Positions 60,181-64,000 of a DNA stretch of 64,000 bases are shown here, piece after piece (the first letter of the stretch is position 1; every line of letters begins with the position of its first letter). The position numbers and the translations under genes were made by a program. The notes beneath the pieces were generated by a model. It was not told the origin of the DNA. It saw only the letters and a list, made by a program, of their open reading frames with translations, and searched no databases. Source of the DNA: Mytilisepta virgata (lineage: Eukaryota > Mollusca > Bivalvia > Mytilida > Mytilidae); the NCBI GenBank assembly GCA_028015205.1, contig CM051516.1:47868230-47932229 (forward strand), in the 5' to 3' direction.

Positions 60181-60528
60181 TGGCCATCAATGATAAATGA
60201 TCAATCAATCAGAAACAACATTAGCATTTATGACAATAAAGGTTGTCCTATCATAACAAAATATATGGAAATTAATTACAGAGACCCTTCTTGATATGTT
60301 TCAAATAAATATAACATGTTCAGTTAGATTGTCATGATTTGGGAATGGGTAGGGTTGTACAGAAATCTAGGCATAACAGATGACAATAACTCACATGCCC
60401 ATTGGGTAAACATAGTTTAAATAAACAGTGAAATTTTAACAAGACCTGATATATAAATATGTGAATGAAAAAAAAAACAAAAACAAACATACAAACAAAA
60501 ATAAAAATAATCATATATATCAATAAAC

Positions 60529-60660
60529 AAGAGGCTCTCAAGAGCCTGAATCGCTCACCTGGCAAACAATGCACTATAAACTAAATCTCATCATCACCAT
60601 TCACTAAGGATACCATGTTTACTTTAAAAACGAAATATTGTTGAAATCCGAGCAAGTGTA
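60529..60660. mobile_element. Hairpin-ended repeat E3a, interrupted left end
   Basis: A left-end hairpin (gaggctctcaagagcctg) and gctcacctg, then cut off at 60,660 where E3b begins. Sequence matching its interior (atcaccattca...gataccatgtttac) reappears right after E3b at 63,108. Confidence 0.65.
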
Positions 60661-63047
60661 ACTAGAGGCTCTCAAGAGCCTGTGTCGCTCACCTGTATCT
60701 AATGTGATTACAATAGCTACTGAAGACATCTTATCATTATTATTTTTGAATATGTGGTCAAGTTGTGACCATTCAGAATTTTTTTTACAATTTTCTGATA
60801 GACTTCTAATCATCTTGGATGATGGATCGGCAACAAAGTAACAACACTTGGTCAGCACCTCATAAGGAACATTCATGCTATGTTTTGTTACATTCCATTC
60901 AGTGGTTCTCTAAAAGAAATCATTTGTATGCATTTCCCATAGGGTCCAATGTTAAACTTAGTCCCCCGCTGGCGGCAATCTTGGATGATGGATCGGCTAC
61001 AAAGTAACAACGCTTGGTCAGCACCTCATAAGGAACATTCATGCCAGATTTAGTTTCATTCCGTTCAGTGGTTCTCTAAAAGAAGTCATTTGTATGCATT
61101 TCCCATAGGGTCCTATGTTAAACTAAGTTCCCCGCTGGCGGCCATCTTGGATGATGGATCAGCTACAAAGTAACAACACTTGGTCAGCACTTCATAAGGA
61201 ATATTCATGCCATGTTTGGTTTCATTCCATTAAGTGGGTCACTAGAAGAAGTCATTTGTATGCATTTCCCATAGGGTTCTATGTTAAACTAAGTCCCCCG
61301 CTGGCGGCCATCTTGGATTATGGATCGGCTACAAAGTAACAACACTTGGTCAGCACCTCATAAGGAACATTCATGCTATGTTTTGTTACATTCCATTCAG
61401 TGGTTCTCTAAAAGAAGTCATTTGTATGCATTTCCCATAGGGTCCAATGTTAAACTTAGTCTCCCGCTGGCGGCCATCTTGGATTATGGATCGGCTACAA
61501 AGTAACAACACTTGGTCAGCACCTCATAAGGAACATTCATGCCATGTTTGGTTTCATTCTATTCAACGGTTCTCTAAAAGAAGTCATTTGTATGCATTTC
61601 CCATAGGGTCCTATGTTAAACTAAGTCCCCCTCTGGCGGCCATCTTGGATGATGGATCGGCTACAAAGTAACAACACTTGGTCAGCAACTCATAAGGAAC
61701 ATTCATGCCAGATTTAGTTTCATTCCATTCAGTGGTTCTCTAAAAGAAGTCATTTGTATGCATTTCCCATAGGGTCCTATGTTAAACTAAGTTCCCCGCT
61801 GGCGGCCATCTTGGATGATGGATCAGCTACAAAGTAACAACACTTGGTCAGCACTTCATAAGGAATATTCATGCCATGTTTGGTTTCATTCCATTAAGTG
61901 GGTCACTAAAAGAAGTCATTTGTATGCATTTCCCATAGGGTTCTATGTTAAACTAAGTTCCCCGCTGGCGGCCATCTTGGATTATGGATCGGCTACAAAG
62001 TAACAACACTTGGTCAGCACCTCATAAGGAACATTCATGCCATGTTTGGTTTCATTCCATTCAACGGTTCTCTAAAAGAAGTCATTTGTATGCATTTCCC
62101 ATAGGGTCCTATGTTAAACTAAGTTCCCCTCTGGCGGCCATCTTGGATGATGGATCGGCTACAAAGTAACAACACTTGGTCAGCACCTCATAAGGAACAT
62201 TCATGCCAGATTTAGTTTCATTCCATTCAGTGGTTCTCTAAAAGAAGTCATTTGTATGCATTTCCCATAGGGTCCTATGTTAAACTAAGTTCCCCGCTGG
62301 CGGCCATCTTGGATGATGGATCGGCTACAAAGTAACAACACTTGGTCAGCACCTCATAAGGAACATTCATGCCAGATTTAGTTTCATTCCATTCAGTGGT
62401 TCTCTAAAAGAAGTCATTTGTATGCATTTCCCATAGGGTTCTATGTTAAACTAAGTCCCCCGCTGGCGGCCATCTTGGATTATGGATCGGCTACAAAGTA
62501 ACAACACTTGGTCAGCACCTCATAAGGAACATTCATGCCATGTTTGGTTTCATTCCATTCAACGGTTCTCTAAAAGAAGTCATTTGTATGCATTTCCCAT
62601 AGGGTCCTATGTTAAACTTAGTCCCCCTCTGGCGGCCATCTTGGATGATGGATCGGCTACAAAGTAACAACACTTGGTCAGCACCTCATAAGGAACATTC
62701 ATGCCAGATTTAGTTTCATTCCATTCAGTGGTTCTCTAAAAGAAGTCATTTGTATGCATTTCCCATAGGGTCCTATGTTAAACTAAGTTCCCCGCTGGCG
62801 GCCATCTTGGATGATGGATCGGCTACAAAGTAACAACACTTGGTCAGCACCTCATAAGGAACATTCATGCCATGTTTGGTTTCATTCCATTCAGTGGTTC
62901 TCTAGAAGAAGTTCAAAATGTAAAATGTTAACGACGACGCCGGACGACGGACGACGGACGACGACGGACGACGGACGACGACGGACGACGGACGACGGAC
63001 GCCAAGTGATGAGAAAAGCTCACTTGACCCTTTGGGTCAGGTGAGCT
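60661..63047. mobile_element. Hairpin-ended repeat E3b with 13-copy 166-bp array
   Basis: The left hairpin is at 60,664. A tandem core of about 13 monomers of 165-166 bp (60,824 to about 62,905) follows, then a run of gacgacggac repeats (62,930-63,003), and the right hairpin gctcacttgaccc-ttt-gggtcaggtgagc ends at 63,047. Each monomer contains ctggcggccatcttggat, caaagtaacaacacttggtc and cccatagggtcc. ORFs of 61-62 codons recur because of the repeat and are not genes. Confidence 0.85.
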
Positions 63048-64000
63048 AAAAAATGGCGGGAAAGTGGCAGCCATTTTAAAAATGGCCGTCCAAAACAAAC
63101 TTTCATCATCACCATTCAACTTGGGATACCATGTTTACCTTGAAAGTAGCTTTCGTCTTCATTTTCTTTCTATAATTCAGGAAAAAATAAGCAAAAACAG
63201 CATTTTGACCCCTATGTTCTATTTTTAGTAAGGGCGGACATGTTTTTCGACCAATCAAAAATCCAAGCATTAACTTTTTGCAGGATACCCTAAGGAACAA
63301 TCTTACCAAGTTTCATTTGATTTCGAATAGTAGTTTCAGAGAAGAAGATTTTTGAAATAATAACATAAAAAAAAGCCAAAAAATGTCAAAAAAGGGCAAT
63401 AACTCTAACATCAGTTGACAGATTTTCACGCAAATCAGCACACAGGTAGCTCTCATCATGCTGAACACTTTCAACTTGCCAGAATTTGCCGTAACCTAAT
63501 GATTTTTGAGATATTTGCGAAGAACTGTTGTTTGACCCCTATGTTCTATTTTTAGTAACAGTGGCCATGTTTTTCGACGGATCAAAAATCGAAGCATAAA
63601 CTTTTTGCAGGATACCCTAAGGAACAATCTTACCAAGTTTCATTTGATTTTGAATAGCAGTTTCAGAGAAGAAGATTTTTGAAATAATAACATAAAAAAA
63701 ACTGTTGTTTGACCCCTATGTTCTATTTTTAGCAACAGTGGCCATGTTTTTCGACGGATCAAAAATCGAAGCATAAACTTTGTGCAGGATACCCTAAGGA
63801 ACAATCATGCTAAGTTTTATCCAAATCCATTCAGTAGTTTCAGAGGAGAAGATTTTTTAAATAATAACATAAAAAAAAGCCAAAAATGTCAAAAAAAGGG
63901 CAATAACTCCTACATGGGTCGTTGGATCTTCTTCAAAATTTCAGGGCAGGTAGATCTTGAGGTGCTGAACACTTTTACCCTATGCCAGAATTTTGATATC
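63048..64000. repeat. Related tandem repeat continuing past the window (E4)
   Basis: Three partial units (starting about 63,220, 63,540 and 63,710) of tatgttctatttttagtaa, ggccatgtttttcgac, ataccctaaggaacaatc and gaagaagatttttgaaataa. Same family vocabulary as E1 and E2, and cut by the window edge. Confidence 0.7.

Noticed and set aside
60819..63044. Series of 61-77-residue similar ORFs
   Set aside because: One false ORF per 166-bp repeat monomer; they end at the same stop in each copy and have no conserved protein character.

Overview
The window is eukaryotic: AT-rich, with split genes bounded by GT-AG introns, several minisatellites, and decayed Tc1-type and reverse-transcriptase elements. 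Several interspersed repeats are of kinds I associate with marine bivalves, especially mussels (Mytilus). These include the 'gagaatgg...gtgtcaaagagacaac' repeat, the hairpin-ended 'gaggctctcaagagcct ... caggtgagc' repeat and a tRNA-derived SINE. Assignment to a Mytilus-like bivalve is by recognition, not by a search.

Left two thirds (about 1-41,520): a tandem family of minus-strand genes for secreted proteins ending in an IgGFc-binding (FCGBP N-terminal type) domain. Gene 2 (21,710-33,423) is the most complete. I could splice nine exons in phase by hand, giving two Ly6/uPAR (LU) three-finger domains, two ShK-type six-cysteine domains, one EGF-like domain and a 414-residue IgGFc-binding domain; its first (signal-peptide) exon was not found. 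Gene 1 (7,117-14,281) sits in a near-identical 14.57-kb tandem copy. It keeps the ShK, EGF and IgGFc exons intact, but its LU exons are broken or deleted. Relics of the LU exons of a further copy (gene 0) lie at 187-3,694, so the array probably continues off the left edge. Gene 3 (39,524-41,516) is a minimal two-exon relative: a signal peptide spliced in the same phase directly to a diverged IgGFc exon. Introns carry a 42-bp minisatellite (about 21 copies in gene 1, about 5 in gene 2), a 33-bp minisatellite, a 147-bp-repeat mobile element, Tc1 relics and fold-back palindromes.

Middle (34-48 kb): a decayed reverse-transcriptase element (minus strand, 34.3-36.1 kb), a tRNA-derived SINE (42.25-42.6 kb), a 43-bp minisatellite (43.15-44.64 kb) and further repeats. 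I see no convincing gene there apart from gene 3.

Right third (48,709-57,514): the last five coding exons of a minus-strand gene. They join in phase to give the end of a PH domain followed by a Ser-rich region and a C-terminal coiled coil, most like the connector enhancer of KSR (CNKSR/CNK) scaffold family. Its 5' exons should lie beyond 64,000. Its introns and upstream DNA are full of hairpin-ended repeats with 166-bp tandem cores, including a 13-monomer array at 60.8-62.9 kb in which almost every monomer carries a YY1/Pho-like GGCGGCCATCTTGG motif.

The LU-LU-ShK-ShK-EGF-IgGFc architecture, and its repeated loss of the LU part while the ShK-EGF-IgGFc core is kept, is the most interesting biology here. 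It would fit a fast-turnover family of secreted recognition or mucus proteins, but that role is inference.
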